Assembly (NCBI RefSeq): GCF_017591435.1
Contig: NC_059283.1
Span: 4,992,012 to 5,056,011, forward strand
Reading direction: 5' to 3'
Source of the DNA: Portunus trituberculatus
Taxonomy: Eukaryota > Arthropoda > Malacostraca > Decapoda > Portunidae
Length of the DNA stretch: 64,000 nucleotides
Both the position numbers and the translations under genes were made by a program. This document shows positions 60,671 to 64,000 of this stretch, piece after piece. A model generated the notes under the pieces. That model saw only the letters and a list, made by a program, of their open reading frames with translations. It ran no database searches and was not told the DNA's origin. Numbering within the stretch: the first letter of the stretch is position 1; each line of letters starts with the position of its first letter.

Positions 60671-63600
60671 ATATGAGTAAGCTGGTGGTAATTTGTACCC
60701 TAAGTCAATGTGGTGATTATCAGAAGCCTACATGATTTGTGTGAAAAAATGCTTCTCAATGCGCTTTAGTCATTTAACTTTATATGACATGGAAGGTGTT
60801 GGTTTATATATAAGAAACTTTAGGAATGTGTTAGCACTAAGATAATTTGTTTGTCACTACCGTACGTTTCTACTGCCAGTGGGGCAACAGTTGAGTCAAC
60901 AATAGTAGGTTGTTGGATGCTGCCATTGAATATTAATAAGCTGGTACTGACTGAAAAGTAAATACACATTCACAGATTTATTCAGATTCTAAGTGTTTAG
61001 GTTTTATCACATTGTATTTAGGAGTCATGAACTTTTGAGATAACTATGTGCTCAGATGAGGATCATTGTAGATCATTGTAGAGCACTGTGCACAGGAGTG
61101 GGTTAAGAGACTTACAAGTTAATTATCTCATCAGAAGTTCAGAATGAGAAGTTACATTATCTTCTTCAAAAGTTCAGAATGAAAAGGTACATTATTGTTT
61201 GACAAGTTCAAAGCAAGAGGTTTGGTGTCCTTGTAGAAGTTCAGAATTAGAGGTTGATTAATCTGAAAAGTTCAGAAGATGGTCTTCATCCTCTTGAAAC
61301 TTTGGAATGAGATATTGCAGATATCAGTTAGTTCTTGTCTCCCTTTTTTATTTATTTATTTATTTATTTGAATATATATTTCTTTTTATTTCCCTCATAC
61401 TTTCATATCACATTTTTCATCATAAGTGGAGGAAGGAATGCATGCTTATGGGCATTAATATCAGTTGATTATTAATTTATAGCACTACAACAAGACCAGC
61501 ATATTCAAGGAAATTACAAATTAGATTGATCCATTGGTTACAGTTCAAAAGTACACAAAACATAATCTACTGTGGATGTCTAAATGTTGTGTTTGGTGTA
61601 CATCTGAGGGAATGTGTTGGGAAGCTATTGAAGGCTATTGAGTATATGGAGGTGGTGTTTAATATGGCTATGTTAAATTGATGGAAGTATTTTTCAATGT
61701 AATTGGTTCCATTAGCTCATTGTGTAAGTTTTGAGTAACTCTACATGATACTGGCTGCTATTGAGAGTTTGAAAGGTACTAACGTAACAGTACACCTCAT
61801 GAAGTGATATTTATCTTAGGACTGTTCTTTAACTTTCTCCATCTTACCTTGACTAATTTTAACTGGCTCGGGTGGAAGTGATTGGAGTTTTCAATAGGAT
61901 CTTGACAATGATTTTGCATCACAAATGATGCATGAGAACCAGACCATTATTTTCTGTATCCTTTGAAAAACTATCCTGAGAGAGCTGAGTGTTTCAGAAT
62001 ACAGTATGTCTTAATGTTTTACTGTTCAAACTAAATCTTATACCATGAATTCACTTAATTTAAAGACTGAACTAAGAATAATTAATGCATGTCTTGTTTT
62101 GGATTTTGCATTATCTTCATTTCTTTTTATGTTGAAAGAAATGTCAGGGACTAATATTTTGTATCACTTTCTGAATGGTGATTTAGATAATAAGGATCCA
62201 GTGATTTGTGAGAATAGCATAACTTTCTCCTTTAAATGCTTCAATTGACCTGTGAACATGCACACATCTCATGCCTTTACTTACTAGCTCTTATCGAGAT
62301 GTGTTACGTTGCATAAGAAGTATTTAAGTACAGTTGTCCTAAATAGTGATGTTACATTTTAGATAGAAACAATTTATAAACAACTACTTCATCACATCCT
62401 CAGATCTTTGTCTTTGCAGAGGTCTTGATAAAAGACTCAACTGGTTTTGCAATTTGCAGGACAGCTGGTATGGTAATTTGCAGGACCTCTAAACATGACT
62501 ATTTAGGCAGCTGTACATCCTATCAAGCATTGAATCTTTATTGGACATTCTAAATTTGTAAATTTGTCACATGTATTTGGAAGTAAGAGATGCACGTTGT
62601 TAAGGGTAGTGGAAATGAAGAATTTTATTGAATGTGATCTGATAACTTCTAGAAATTATGGCTTGAATATATAATATGTAAATTTGTGATCTTAGCTACA
62701 GCTGTTTATTTTTTGCTATTTATAATGCACTTTGATATTTCCCTGGCTGTTGTGTGCTTTGTTAATTTTTTTTTGGTTTGTACTTCGGGTAAATCTTTGG
62801 CATATTTTGAAAAATTACCATCAGTTCCTCATTGTTTGAATCATGTTGATGGTTGTTTATGGTCACTGTGTTATCTAATATTTATATTTATTTATTTATT
62901 TTTTATTTTTTTTATGCATATTATATGAAAGTGAAGGACATGAAAATATTGTACCCTGAATATTTTTTTTACTTTAAAGGCCATTAACTGCTCTTGGTTA
63001 CATATATGCAAAACTTGTTTCTCCTTTTTTCCAGGGGCCAGTTAGAAATATTCCTTTGATGATCCATGTTGTTACTTCTATAAACAAACTGCCTGGCTTT
63101 GTTCAGTGATCTTGGAATTTTTGTACAGATAATTCCTTCATTGTCATGGACCACCTTGCTTTGCTGCTTTTTGATGTTCATGATTTGGGTGACATCAAAT
63201 TTTTCTCAACCTTTCTGTCTTTAATACAAACACTATAATTCTGTAAAAGAATTTATTTATCTGTATGACCTGAAAAGGAGAAAATGACTTCATTTTTTTT
63301 ATGGTGATGCTATTTCCATGCTATGCTGCTGGTGTGTTATGCAGTGGCAGGGCAGTAATTGTTTTAGTTTGATTAATAACAGGTCAGATGTGTTACCTTG
63401 ATTGTCCTATCTCTACATTTTACAACTTAACTCTGAGCTCTTTAGAAAGAACTGATATCATTTGCAATATTTTAAGAAGATAAACCATCAGAAATCTTCC
63501 TGTATGTTTAGATTATTTTTACAATATTCTTAAAGGCATAGAGTTAAATTTTTTTTTATCAATTGCAACATGTTTGTGCAGAATAATTGACCTGTCCCAT

Positions 63601-64000
63601 CCTCCTAAATTCACAGCTCCTCATTTGATATAGGATTGTAATTTTCACTTTTAGCATTATACATTGATTTGTATTGTTGATCATTTTGCCTTCCATCATT
63701 GAGTCTGAATAGTTGTGTACTGTTTCCTTGACAATGTAAGAGATAAGTGAAGTGTTTATTAGTACTTAAGAGATATTTTATAGTTGCCCCATTAAGCTGG
63801 AGGTGCTGTAGGCTGTATGGATGAGCTACCTATGTAAAAACTTAGTAGTTGTGGATGTTAACAGAGTGGTTTTTTGTGATATGGAATGGAACTATTTAGC
63901 TGCCACAGTGTTATGAAACTGGTGATATTACAATAAGGATCTATATCTTTTTCTAATATATCAGTAGCATTGGTTGATTGGAGGCTTGTAAATTTGAAAT
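60671..64000 (+). other. Probable long 3' UTR of RBM26 and downstream sequence
   Basis: No exon-like frame or transposon was recognised. T-rich tracts are frequent. I found no clear AATAAA, so the 3' end is not placed. Confidence 0.5.
61130..61310 (+). repeat. Diverged minisatellite-like repeat (AAGTTCAGAAT units)
   Basis: AAGTTCAGAATGAGAAG-like text recurs near 61135, 61170, 61204, 61237 and 61268, about every 33 bases. Confidence 0.55.

Overview
The window is animal nuclear DNA, most likely from a decapod crustacean or a close arthropod relative. The reasons are intron-rich genes with GT-AG and some GC-AG introns, very long (AT)n, (GA)n and (CA)n arrays, an interstitial block of the arthropod telomere unit TTAGG, and crowded Tigger/pogo, hAT and mariner elements, LINEs and tRNA-derived SINEs. 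Nothing bacterial, viral or CRISPR-like was seen. All family names come from motif reading and memory of the families; no search was run.

Three host genes were rebuilt by joining exons in a consistent phase. (1) Positions 1-14058, + strand: the last 11 exons (490 residues) of an integrin alpha chain, ending with the transmembrane helix and the GFFKR tail motif. (2) Positions 17123-40380, - strand: a complete 10-exon, 1000-residue reading frame that I identify as Gemin4, a subunit of the SMN complex. It converges on the integrin gene. (3) Positions 47885-60670, + strand: an 18-exon gene for the RBM26/RBM27 family (Drosophila swm), with a PWI-like N-terminus, an RS-rich region, a CCCH zinc finger, an RRM, a coiled coil, an RGG stretch, a second RRM-like domain and the C-terminal RSWRR motif. 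It is divergently arranged relative to Gemin4.

Most of the rest is mobile DNA inside introns. Integrin intron 3 (1825-8389) is filled by minus-strand LINE fragments and a SINE; later integrin introns hold a Tigger MITE and a mariner copy split by a hAT MITE. Between the convergent genes lies a LINE 3' end split by a Tigger-like element. The 9.9-kb Gemin4 intron between exons 8 and 9 contains a Tigger element that swallowed two head-to-tail LINE copies. The 4.4-kb intron between exons 4 and 5 is almost entirely one 4145-bp TIR element carrying a degenerate Tigger transposase end and an unrelated zinc-binding gene on the opposite strand. The region 37.2-47.4 kb is a mosaic of SINEs, a foldback repeat, telomeric repeats and microsatellites. 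RBM26 introns carry a SINE, a GC-rich dispersed repeat, a pogo-like element and huge (AT)n arrays.

Points most worth following up: the composite Tigger/zinc-protein element, LINEs and SINEs that share an (AC)n-ended 3' tail, head-to-tail LINE copies joined through an (ATCAAG)n tail, and three well-supported GC-AG introns.
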